Positions 1 through 5,692 are shown, counted from the first letter of the stretch. The stretch: 6,421 nt of DNA from Gemmatimonadota bacterium (GCA_019348265.1 JAHWJV010000212.1:1-6421), one strand, 5' to 3'. The notes: a model not told the origin generated them from the letters alone. Numbers and translations: made by a program.

Positions 1-77
1 AGGGAATGCTTCATTTTTCTGCAAATACGGGTTCACGGACGCCGCCGACTAGAGCAAGACAGGTGCCAGGGAGGGCC
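1..77. other. Intergenic stretch, no gene supported
   Basis: This is the downstream flank of the outer-membrane protein gene, at the left window edge. No convincing coding region is seen. A minus-strand ATG at 14-12 could be the first codon of the next gene, but only four codons are visible and there is no clear ribosome binding site before it, so I do not call a gene. No strong hairpin is visible in this part. The repeat element that starts at 78 is listed separately. Confidence 0.4.
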
Positions 78-181
78 ATCCGCTATCCGTTATCCGCTAT
101 CCGTTTTTCTCCTGCTCCGGATCGACACTCGAGGCGGTCCGGGAACACCCCGACGGCTGATAACGCATAGCGGATAACGGA
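78..181. repeat. Heptamer-repeat element with inverted arms (element A)
   Basis: Four tandem heptamers lie at 80-107: CCGCTAT, CCGTTAT, CCGCTAT, CCGTTTT. Equivalently, a 14-base unit at 78-91 is repeated exactly at 92-105. Three heptamers of the same family lie in inverted orientation at 160-180 (read on the minus strand: CCGTTAT, CCGCTAT, GCGTTAT). Positions 86-105 and 162-181 are reverse complements at 19 of 20 positions, including a perfect 15-base core (86-100 against 167-181). The spacer 108-159 contains a smaller imperfect hairpin (117-124 with 135-142, one wobble). The outer arm ends 8 bases from the TGA of the neighbouring minus-strand gene, so the transcript could fold into a long stem just past the stop codon. 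It could act as a terminator, an RNA-stabilising stem, or be a non-autonomous repeat family. The role is inference; the repeat structure is directly visible. Confidence 0.85.
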
Positions 182-189
182 CAGCCTCC

Positions 190-2292
190 TCACAGGAAAT
201 CCCAGAACGACGCGTTCGCCTCCACTACGATCTCCCACTGTCCGTCCGAGGCGAGTCCGCGCGAGAGGTCGACCTGCAGGATGTCGTGGAAGATGCCGAG
301 CCCGATTCCGACGCTGGGTCGGACGCCGCCGGTCGGCCGGACGGTGCGCCGGGCGAGCGGCGAGAGCTCCGCCGCGCCACGGTCAGCCCAACCCGCGGCG
401 GCGAGGATGCGGCCGCGGACCCAGGGCGCCGCCAGCTGTCCGGACAGGGCGGCGTTCGCTACGAGATAGCTGTCGCCGCCATAGGCGCGGAACGGGTAGC
501 CGGCGACGGTGCCGCGCCCGCCGATGAGGTAAACCTCCTGTGCAGGGAGGTCGCCGACCGCGGAGCCGGCGCTGCCGGTCAGGCGCAGCTCGGCGTCGCG
601 CGGCGTCCAGCGCCGGCCCCACGCGGCGTCGGCCCGGGGCTTCAGGAAGCGGAGCGATCCGTCGCAGCTGGCTACCCCCGGGACGCAGCCCGGGTCACGA
701 AGCTTCGCGGAGCCGCCGTACGCGCGCAGCTGCCCGCTCCACCAGCGCGCGGCCTCAGCGACGCTCTGCCGCCGAATGCCGAGCCCGCCGGCGACGGTCA
801 GCTCGGCATCATCCGTGAGGCGCACCGGCCGGAAGCCACCGAAAAGCGAAAAATCGGTCCCCCGCTCAGCGGACCGCTGCGACTCCGCGCGCAGGTCCGC
901 AGCGATCGACCAGGCGCCGGTCAGCGGCCGCTCGAAGCCGAGCTGCGCCCCGCGGTTGAAGTAGAGATCCAGGTAGTCCTCGCCCGCCAGGAGCGAGGAG
1001 AGCGTGTTCAGCGCGCCGGAAGCCGCCGGTACGGGGCCGATGTCGCGGGGTCGGTTGTGGTAGAGCGAGCCGGTGAGAGTGCCGCGCCCGAGCCCGATAC
1101 GGGCTTCGAGCGAGGCGAGCGGGTGGCCGGCGCCGAACGCGTATCCGCCCTGCACGGAGACGCGCACCGGCGCGGGTACCGGCGTCAGCCGCGCGCCCGC
1201 GCTGAGCACCAGCCCCTCGGCCCGGTTGAAGCGGAAGACGTCGGACACCGCCGGGATGCGCAGTCCGGCGCTACCCGCCCTCTCCAGCGCCTGCGCCCGC
1301 ACCAGAGCCGCCGCATCCCGTCTTATCTCGCCGAGCTCTACCTCGGGCCCGATCCCCTCCTCCCTGACCTCCGCCAGCAGCTCCTCCTCGAACGCGAACG
1401 CCTCTCGCTGTGCCCTCGGAACGGCTACGACGCTCGGACCGGCGAAGGTCTGCGGCGGAAGCGGCTGGTTGAACCGGTAGTTGCCCACCCGCATCGTCGC
1501 GCGGATCACCGACCCCGCCGGAATGTCGAGGATCGGGATGCGCCGCCGGATCTCGACCCGCTGCTGGTTCGGGAGCCAGGAGCGGCCGCGCCAGAGGCCG
1601 TTGTCCAGGGAGATGTTAATGTAGTCCAGGTACCGGTCGATATAAGAAGAGCGGGTGAAGGTGAAATCCATCCGCACGATATCGCCCGCACGCCGGTCGA
1701 CGAACACCGAGCCAACGAATGCCGCTCGCGAGGGGTCCTTCGGCCTCACCTGCACCTCGTAGACGCGGAGCGGCTCGGTGATCCCGGGTAGCTGCAGCGT
1801 CAGCGAGTCCGCGAGGCGGTAGTCGTAGATCGCCTCCGCGCCGCCGGCCGCCGGATGGGGGACTCCGCGCACCTCATCGCCGTCCCCGAGCCGGATCTCG
1901 TTACCGAAGTTCTCGAGAACCACCGTGAGGTGGTCCAGGTGGTAGTTGATGTTGGTCGGGAGCGATTTCGCGTCGCGCCATCCGACGATGCGCTGCTTGA
2001 CGCGATTGGGAGCGGCCCAGAAGACATCCAGCGCCAGCTGGTCGGTCTTCACGAGGTTCCGCTCGCCGGTGTCGGGACGGTCGAGGTAGAAGTAGACGTA
2101 CAGCCGGGCGTCGGCCTGGAAGTTTACCAGCCCGGTATCAGCCGTCGCGGCGCTTCGCCTTGCCTGGGCGCGTTCGACAAGGTCGAGCGCCCTTTCGTCG
2201 TTCCAGGTGAGCTGCGGCGCGGGGCCCTGAGCGAGGGCGCCGGGAGGCGCCAGCAGGGCCAGCGCCGCGAGTAGCATCGTTTTGCGTTTCAT
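190..2292 (-). CDS. Exported protein: LolA-like N-terminal region plus Omp85/BamA-like outer-membrane barrel
   Basis: This is a 700-residue protein. Residues 1-21 form a Sec signal peptide: basic MKRK start, hydrophobic leucine/alanine core, and an ALA cleavage site before Q22. Residues about 55-275 alternate strand-like segments with an extended, lipoprotein-sorting (LolA/LolB-like) look, including a 'VFVDRRAGDIVRMDFTF' segment at 197-213. A charged, helix-prone linker (about 292-345) follows. Residues about 350-700 are amphipathic beta-strands, ending in the features typical of the Omp85 barrel: GGRGTVAGYPFRAYGG at 591-606, which resembles the VRGY-type lid-loop motif, and a last strand pair 'GIGLGIFHDILQVDLSRGL'. 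The protein ends FWDFL, with Phe next to last instead of the usual terminal Phe. No POTRA repeats are evident, which is unlike BamA or TamA. Cys537 and Cys543 could form a disulfide in a surface loop. It should sit in the outer membrane; the substrate is unknown. It may be co-regulated with nothing else here, since a terminator lies before it. M1 is chosen because it gives a complete signal peptide; no Shine-Dalgarno is seen. Confidence 0.8.
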   Translation of the reverse strand: MKRKTMLLAALALLAPPGALAQGPAPQLTWNDERALDLVERAQARRSAATADTGLVNFQADARLYVYFYLDRPDTGERNLVKTDQLALDVFWAAPNRVKQRIVGWRDAKSLPTNINYHLDHLTVVLENFGNEIRLGDGDEVRGVPHPAAGGAEAIYDYRLADSLTLQLPGITEPLRVYEVQVRPKDPSRAAFVGSVFVDRRAGDIVRMDFTFTRSSYIDRYLDYINISLDNGLWRGRSWLPNQQRVEIRRRIPILDIPAGSVIRATMRVGNYRFNQPLPPQTFAGPSVVAVPRAQREAFAFEEELLAEVREEGIGPEVELGEIRRDAAALVRAQALERAGSAGLRIPAVSDVFRFNRAEGLVLSAGARLTPVPAPVRVSVQGGYAFGAGHPLASLEARIGLGRGTLTGSLYHNRPRDIGPVPAASGALNTLSSLLAGEDYLDLYFNRGAQLGFERPLTGAWSIAADLRAESQRSAERGTDFSLFGGFRPVRLTDDAELTVAGGLGIRRQSVAEAARWWSGQLRAYGGSAKLRDPGCVPGVASCDGSLRFLKPRADAAWGRRWTPRDAELRLTGSAGSAVGDLPAQEVYLIGGRGTVAGYPFRAYGGDSYLVANAALSGQLAAPWVRGRILAAAGWADRGAAELSPLARRTVRPTGGVRPSVGIGLGIFHDILQVDLSRGLASDGQWEIVVEANASFWDFL

Positions 2293-2297
2293 ACCGG

Positions 2298-2324
2298 CAA
2301 AGATAACAGACTACGGGGCGGAAA
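2298..2324 (-). promoter_or_regulatory. Candidate leaderless promoter of the outer-membrane protein gene
   Basis: Read on the minus strand, TATCTTTG (2305-2298) lies just before the ATG at 2292. The TATCTT part matches the TANNNT -10 form and ends 7 bases before the ATG, which would put the transcript start at or next to the start codon. This fits the absence of a Shine-Dalgarno sequence. The full octamer also matches the Bacteroidota -7 consensus TAnnTTTG, with a TTTC 19 bases further upstream where a TTTG would be expected. The motif is short, and no expression data are available. Confidence 0.3.
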
Positions 2325-2352
2325 CGGAAAGGCCCGACCGATCGGCCGGGCC
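2320..2352 (-). terminator. Rho-independent terminator after the RsbRD-like gene
   Basis: Read on the minus strand, 2352-2331 folds into a ten-base-pair stem (GGCCCGGCCG with CGGTCGGGCC) around a tiny AT loop; the one non-Watson-Crick position is a G-U wobble. On the plus strand the same position would be an A-C mismatch, which favours minus-strand use. The stem is followed by TTTCCGTTTCC, a weak, interrupted T tract. It starts 21 bases after the TGA of the RsbRD-like gene and separates that unit from the outer-membrane protein gene. Confidence 0.65.
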
Positions 2353-2373
2353 CCGGAGCCGAGTCCCCGTCGC

Positions 2374-2883
2374 TCACTCCTCCAGCTCTTCGTCCGCGTC
2401 GTCCAACGAGCGGCGCTCGAGCATGCGAGCGCCCGGGTCGAGGTAGGCTCTCAAGCTGGAGATCACCGCCCGGTCCACCATTCCGTCGATGCGCTCCATC
2501 GCGAAGTACGCTCCCTCGATGGAAGCCTCCACGGCGGTGAGGTGGGCCCATATAGAACGGCGGAACATCAGCAGCTCGATCGCCGTTTCCACGATGTCGT
2601 AGCCGGTGATCCGACGCGTGAAGCCGTGCACGGCCGCGAACTGCTCCGCGTCTTCCCTCGACCGGTTGACCGAGAGCCGGTCCAGGATGGCGTCGAAGAG
2701 CTGCGGGATGTGATCCAGGAGGAGCGGATCGCTCAACGTCTCCCCGGACTTGATCGCCCGGTTGTCACGCACCCGGTCCACCCAGTCCCGCAGGATCTCC
2801 GAGCGGCCGCCGCGCAGCGTCTCGACGGTGCCGCCGATGTCCTTGGGATCGTCGGACGGCTCGAAATGGTTGTCGGGCTTCAT
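2374..2883 (-). CDS. Free-standing RsbRD-N-like helical signalling domain protein
   Basis: This 169-residue, soluble, mostly helical protein has no signal peptide or membrane segment. Its pattern matches the RsbT co-antagonist RsbRD N-terminal domain (globin-like sensor fold). It has ILRDWVDRVR at about 30-39 and LSDPLLLDHIPQLFDAILDRL at 50-70. A conserved-type His86 and a GYD-containing helix, RRITGYDIVETAIELLMFRR, lie at 90-109. A helical C-terminal part and a strongly acidic tail (DDADEELEE, 161-169) follow. In RsbR proteins this domain precedes a STAS domain, and in others a histidine kinase; here neither is fused, so the protein would have to act through a partner. The open frame extends further upstream to 3024, but that part overlaps the protease gene in another frame and looks like shadow sequence. 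The ATG at 2883 is preceded by GGAGAG at a usable distance. It lies 34 bases after the protease gene and is probably in the same transcript. Ligand and partner are unknown. Confidence 0.8.
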   Translation of the reverse strand: MKPDNHFEPSDDPKDIGGTVETLRGGRSEILRDWVDRVRDNRAIKSGETLSDPLLLDHIPQLFDAILDRLSVNRSREDAEQFAAVHGFTRRITGYDIVETAIELLMFRRSIWAHLTAVEASIEGAYFAMERIDGMVDRAVISSLRAYLDPGARMLERRSLDDADEELEE

Positions 2884-2917
2884 GGGTACCGCTCTCCGGT
2901 GCTCGACGCGAAGCGGC

Positions 2918-3655
2918 TCAACCGCCTCGGACGAGAAAGAGGAAGATGTCGTACAGGGCGTGGGTCCACGCGGTGACGCCGAAACCGCGCACGAGGAACA
3001 GCACGCTGAATGCCAGCCCGGCAAGCGCGCGGAACAGAAAGGACTGAAGCGCCCAGGCGTCGCCGTACGGACCGATGTAGTGGAAGGCGGAGAACATCAG
3101 CGCCGCCAGGATCGCGGCGAAGACCCCCGCCCGCTTCCGGCGCAACCCGCTGCCGCGGAACACCGCGAACATCCCGCCGACCAGGATGACTCGGAAGGCG
3201 AGCTCCTCGTACACCCCGGCGCCGAGCGAGAGCACCACCGCGTCGCGCAGCGGCAGCGTGGACATGGGGCTCTCCTGCACGGCGAGCGCGAAGCTCGCCC
3301 CGTGTAGCACCCACTGCGTCAGCGTCCCGACGATGCCGCCGAAGAGGAGAGCGTACACCACGCTCTCCATGGCCATCCCGACGAAATACGACGCGCGGAA
3401 CGGGATCTTCTGACGGCGGCGTTCCAGGAAGATCACGATCGCGGCCGCCGCCAGGAGCACCCCGGCGAAAGCGCCCGTCCCCTGGATCCCGCCCGCCGCC
3501 AGCAGCGTCCGCAGCAGAACGTCCGCCCCGTTCCGCAGCGAGTGCTCCTCCGTCTGAGACAGATACGCCGCCCCCGCTTCGTACAGCAGAAGCAGCGGCA
3601 GCGCGAAGACCAGAGAGTAGGTTTGCGTCCGGGTGAGCCGGAAGTATTCGGACAT
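2918..3655 (-). CDS. CPBP-family (CAAX/Abi type) intramembrane metalloprotease
   Basis: This 245-residue protein is very hydrophobic, with about seven membrane segments: near 13-31, 62-77, 89-113, 139-167, 177-193, 203-223 and 225-242. All three hallmark motifs of the CPBP family (Abi/CAAX protease, Rce1-related) are present and intact. They are the glutamate pair E150-E151 with R155 (YEELAFR), F188-S-A-F-H192, and H232-xxx-D236 (THALYD). These residues are known in the family to bind the metal and activate water within the membrane, so the enzyme should be active. Substrates of bacterial members are mostly unknown; roles include peptide maturation, bacteriocin immunity and signal-protein processing. 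Length is normal. The start ATG has only a weak GAAG-like sequence upstream and directly abuts a heptamer-repeat element. The neighbour 34 bases downstream encodes the RsbRD-like protein. A separate promoter is not obvious, so it may be read through from the oxidoreductase gene. Confidence 0.93.
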   Translation of the reverse strand: MSEYFRLTRTQTYSLVFALPLLLLYEAGAAYLSQTEEHSLRNGADVLLRTLLAAGGIQGTGAFAGVLLAAAAIVIFLERRRQKIPFRASYFVGMAMESVVYALLFGGIVGTLTQWVLHGASFALAVQESPMSTLPLRDAVVLSLGAGVYEELAFRVILVGGMFAVFRGSGLRRKRAGVFAAILAALMFSAFHYIGPYGDAWALQSFLFRALAGLAFSVLFLVRGFGVTAWTHALYDIFLFLVRGG

Positions 3656-3661
3656 CGAAGA

Positions 3662-3807
3662 AGTCTTCAGTCGTCAGTCTTCAGTCGCCAGTCCCCAGTG
3701 CCGAAAGGCGCACAGCCGCGGTCGAACAATAGGGTTTCCAGCCAGTCGTTGCGAGCTTGGCCCGGGCGGCGTGCCCCCGGCTGAATGAAGACTGACGACT
3801 GGAGACT
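3662..3807. repeat. Heptamer-repeat element with inverted arms (element B)
   Basis: Five tandem heptamers lie at 3665-3699: CTTCAGT, CGTCAGT, CTTCAGT, CGCCAGT, CCCCAGT. Three members of the same family are inverted at 3787-3807. Positions 3662-3683 and 3786-3807 are reverse complements at 21 of 22 positions, with a perfect 16-base core. The 100-base interior starts with a GCC-GAAA-GGC mini-hairpin (3700-3709) and ends in a GC-rich imperfect hairpin near 3760-3780. The element fills nearly the whole space between two minus-strand genes: its right end overlaps the first base of the oxidoreductase TGA, and its left end lies 6 bases before the protease start codon. It therefore either terminates, attenuates or stabilises transcripts at this junction, or it has simply been inserted there. 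The heptamer differs from that of the element at 78-181, but the design is the same. Confidence 0.88.
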
Positions 3808-5333
3808 CATCTGCCGAAGCCAACCTTTCCCGGGTTCATGATGCCGTTCGGATCGATCGTATGCTTCAGCTTCTGCACGAAAGGCCATGCGTCCCCGTAC
3901 TGGCGGCTCATGAAGCGCGAGAGCTTGAGGCCGACGCCGTGGTGCTCGTTGATCATCCCGCCGTGCTCGAGCGAGACTGAGACCGCCGTGTTCCAGACAC
4001 GGTTGTGCAGCCGGATCGCCTCCTCCGGATCCTGCGGCGGGTTCTCGATGACGAAGCGCGAGTACATCGACGCGCCCCAGCGCCACCAGTGCGAGAAGTG
4101 CGCGATGTAGCGGACGCCGACGTGCGCGTAGGTCTCCTCCACCGCCTTCTTCTGCGCCTTCCAGATGATGTCGACCTTGTCGTACGTGCACACCGTCTCC
4201 GTCGTGCCGTACATCCACGGGAAGGCGAGCGTCTTCGGCGGATAGTAGAAGTCGTAGCGGTGCTCCCACCACTTCTCACCCGGCTCGCGTCCCAGGTCGC
4301 GCGGGTTGAGGTCGGCGAACAAATCGAGCGCCTTCCGCTCCTGCATCTCCGCCAGCTCCGGGTCCCCATCGAAACCGATCACCATGTACCCGCCCTCGAG
4401 CTCGTACCCGAGCGTCTGCTTCACCAGCGAAGCGGTCGAGTTGGGGTCGTACAGGCGGATGACGAAGGGCTGCAGCCGGTGGATCATCAGCCGGCGGCCG
4501 GCCTCGACGGCGTCCTTGACGTTCTCGAAAAGGAAGGCGCGGAGCAGGCGAACCTTGGGGAGGTAGTCGATCATCATCGTCGCTTCGGTGATGATGCCGA
4601 ACGTACCCTCGGTGCCGAGAAAGAGGCGCTGGAAGTCGGGGCCGGAAGCGTGGTTCGGAACGTTGGGCGTGCGGATCACCGTCCCGTCCGGCAGGACGAT
4701 CTGCATGTTCATCACCAGGTCTTCAGCCTTGCCGTACTTCGTGCTGATTGTGCCCGAGCCGCGCGGGGCGAGGTAGCCGCCCAGAGTGGCGCAGTTCGCC
4801 GAGGCCGGGTAGTGAGGGAGGGTCAGGCCGCGCTCGTTCAGCCACCACTCGAGCTGCGTGCCGTTGATCCCGCACTGCGCCGTCACCGTCATGTTCTCCT
4901 CGTTGATCTCGATCAGCTTGTCGAGACGCTTGAGGTCCATGATGATCCCGCCATAGATGGCCGTGGCGCCCCCCTGCGTGCCGGAGCCACCGCCCCACGG
5001 TATGACCGGGATCTTGTACTTGTTGGCGATCTCCAGAATCCTGGAGATCTCCGTCACGTCCGCGGGATGGACGATGTAGTCCGGCTTGGTGAGCGCCTGC
5101 CCCCGGTCGAGCCACATCTGAGGGGCCCAGAACCAGTCGCAGGAGTAGATCAGCAGGTCGGCTTCTTCGGTCGAGACGTGCTCCTGTCCGACCACTTCCT
5201 CGAGCTCGCTGCGGATCATCTCGTAGTGGAACCGGCCCGCCGGGAAGCGCCGCGGGTCCTGCGGCGCGGCCGGGGAAACGAATTCCGCCGACGAAGTGGC
5301 GCTTCCGGCTTGCCTGTCGCTATTGGATGCCAT
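3807..5333 (-). CDS. FAD-dependent oxidoreductase, GlcD / alkyl-DHAP-synthase-like
   Basis: This is a 508-residue flavoenzyme of the vanillyl-alcohol-oxidase superfamily. The N-terminal FAD_binding_4 domain (about 85-255) carries the pyrophosphate loop VIPWGGGSGTQGGA at 110-123, SANCATLGGYLAPRGSG at 178-194, KYGKAEDLV near 200-208 and LGTEGTFGIITEATM at 239-253. The C-terminal oxidase cap domain ends with the NEHHGVG motif (462-468; Glu463, His464, His465) and DPNGIMNPGK at 494-503, both classic for the family. The spacing of the YGKAEDLV and TGPD-like (SGPD) segments resembles alkyldihydroxyacetonephosphate synthase more than D-lactate dehydrogenase. However, AGPS usually has three histidines where this protein has Glu-His-His, so glycolate, D-lactate or another 2-hydroxy acid or phenol is equally possible. 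Tyr424, in MYSRF, could match the AGPS catalytic tyrosine. No signal peptide: cytoplasmic. An in-frame GTG at 5417 would add 28 atypical residues; I prefer the ATG at 5333, with a weak AGG upstream. The substrate is unresolved. Confidence 0.85.
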   Translation of the reverse strand: MASNSDRQAGSATSSAEFVSPAAPQDPRRFPAGRFHYEMIRSELEEVVGQEHVSTEEADLLIYSCDWFWAPQMWLDRGQALTKPDYIVHPADVTEISRILEIANKYKIPVIPWGGGSGTQGGATAIYGGIIMDLKRLDKLIEINEENMTVTAQCGINGTQLEWWLNERGLTLPHYPASANCATLGGYLAPRGSGTISTKYGKAEDLVMNMQIVLPDGTVIRTPNVPNHASGPDFQRLFLGTEGTFGIITEATMMIDYLPKVRLLRAFLFENVKDAVEAGRRLMIHRLQPFVIRLYDPNSTASLVKQTLGYELEGGYMVIGFDGDPELAEMQERKALDLFADLNPRDLGREPGEKWWEHRYDFYYPPKTLAFPWMYGTTETVCTYDKVDIIWKAQKKAVEETYAHVGVRYIAHFSHWWRWGASMYSRFVIENPPQDPEEAIRLHNRVWNTAVSVSLEHGGMINEHHGVGLKLSRFMSRQYGDAWPFVQKLKHTIDPNGIMNPGKVGFGR

Positions 5334-5443
5334 TACGACCTGGATCTGGAGTGAGCGGTAAAACGGAGCCGAACCTGCAGCGAGCGACGGGCCGCCGCAT
5401 CCTCGATCGGCGAACACCTCTGCCTACCCTGCACCGACCTATT

Positions 5444-5475
5444 TGAACAAACAATCAGATCTGGTCACTCGTTCA
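5444..5475. promoter_or_regulatory. AT-rich 32-bp dyad, candidate operator
   Basis: The sequence runs from TGAAC at 5444-5448 to GTTCA at 5471-5475 and is exactly centred on the palindrome AGATCT (5457-5462). The half sites agree at 8 of 13 positions, plus the central six. It stands out as AT-rich in a GC-rich region and lies about 110 bases upstream of the oxidoreductase start codon, downstream of both candidate promoters. That placement could let a dimeric repressor block transcription. No regulator gene is in the window, so the binding protein is unknown. Confidence 0.35.
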
Positions 5476-5520
5476 GACACTTCTTGCGAGTGCGCTTACC
5501 GCGGGGCGCCCGCCGACGGC

Positions 5521-5549
5521 AGAATAACCGCTGAAGGACCGCTTTGCAA
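5521..5549 (-). promoter_or_regulatory. Second candidate sigma-70 promoter for the oxidoreductase gene
   Basis: Read on the minus strand, TTGCAA (5549-5544) and TATTCT (5526-5521) are separated by 17 bases, the ideal spacing. Each box matches the consensus at 4 of 6 positions. It would give a leader of roughly 180 bases and place the dyad at 5444-5475 just downstream. It is weaker than the promoter at 5655-5682 and could be chance. Confidence 0.4.
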
Positions 5550-5654
5550 CGCGCTCGGCGCGCGGCGATCGGCCCCCCACGGCGCTGAGCCGCGGGTACC
5601 GCCCATCACCGCGGGGCGCGAACGTGGCCGCAGGCCTCTCGGGGCGGGCGGAGC

Positions 5655-5682
5655 ATAATACGGCGCGTGGTGGATATGTCAA
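5655..5682 (-). promoter_or_regulatory. Strong sigma-70 promoter, reads toward the oxidoreductase gene
   Basis: Read on the minus strand, a perfect -35 box TTGACA (5682-5677) is followed, after 16 bases, by TATTAT (5660-5655; 5 of 6 to consensus). It sits immediately behind the terminator of the MFS transporter gene, exactly where a new transcription unit would begin. The expected start is near 5648. Such a close match to consensus in GC-rich DNA is unlikely by chance and suggests a housekeeping, well-expressed unit. Confidence 0.8.
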
Positions 5683-5692
5683 ATGCTTGTCT

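Larger units (their letters stand above)
5334..5648 (-). other. Long GC-rich leader before the oxidoreductase gene
   Basis: If transcription starts at the consensus promoter at 5682-5655, the message carries about 315 untranslated bases. The first part (5648-5500) is rich in short GC palindromes: a GGCC-TGC-GGCC hairpin near its start, CCGCGG boxes at 5590-5595 and 5609-5614 that can pair across 13 bases, and a 12-base direct repeat (ACCGCGGGGCGC on the plus strand) at 5498-5509 and 5608-5619. A CACTCG / CGAGTG pair at 5466-5471 and 5487-5492 could form another hairpin. I do not recognise a known riboswitch, tRNA, 6S, tmRNA or RNase P pattern. A small RNA gene, a regulatory leader, or simply a spacer with a second promoter are all possible. 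A 26-codon frame starting at ATG 5400 overlaps the gene start but is not supported. Confidence 0.45.

Noticed and set aside
78..181. CRISPR array
   Set aside because: The repeats are 7 or 14 bases, directly adjacent with no spacers, and the second set is inverted.
286..1791. Long plus-strand open frame (501 codons) opposite the outer-membrane protein gene
   Set aside because: It is antisense to a gene with a signal peptide and Omp85-like motifs; its translation is Arg/Ala/Pro-rich with no domain, as expected from a GC-rich opposite strand.
2884..3024. N-terminal extension of the RsbRD-like protein from an upstream start
   Set aside because: The extra 47 residues overlap the protease gene in another frame and are Ser/Pro/Cys-rich; the ATG at 2883 has a Shine-Dalgarno-like GGAGAG and begins right before the recognisable domain.
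4005..5354. Long plus-strand open frame (449 codons) opposite the flavoenzyme gene
   Set aside because: It mirrors a gene with clear FAD-binding motifs; the translation is low-complexity Arg/Val/Leu-rich with no start signal.
5320..5400. 26-codon upstream frame overlapping the flavoenzyme start
   Set aside because: The GAGG before its ATG is too close to serve as a ribosome site, and nothing else supports translation.
5334..5400. tRNA-like GGTTCGGCTCC segment in the leader
   Set aside because: The flanking bases do not form a T-stem and no acceptor or anticodon arm can be built around it.
5334..5417. GTG start at 5417 for the flavoenzyme
   Set aside because: It would add 28 residues without family-like features; the ATG at 5333 gives the usual ragged N-terminus. 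Not excluded.
5473..5682. 69-codon minus-strand frame in the leader
   Set aside because: It begins in the promoter's -35 region, so it would not be fully transcribed from that promoter, and its composition is typical of random GC-rich DNA.
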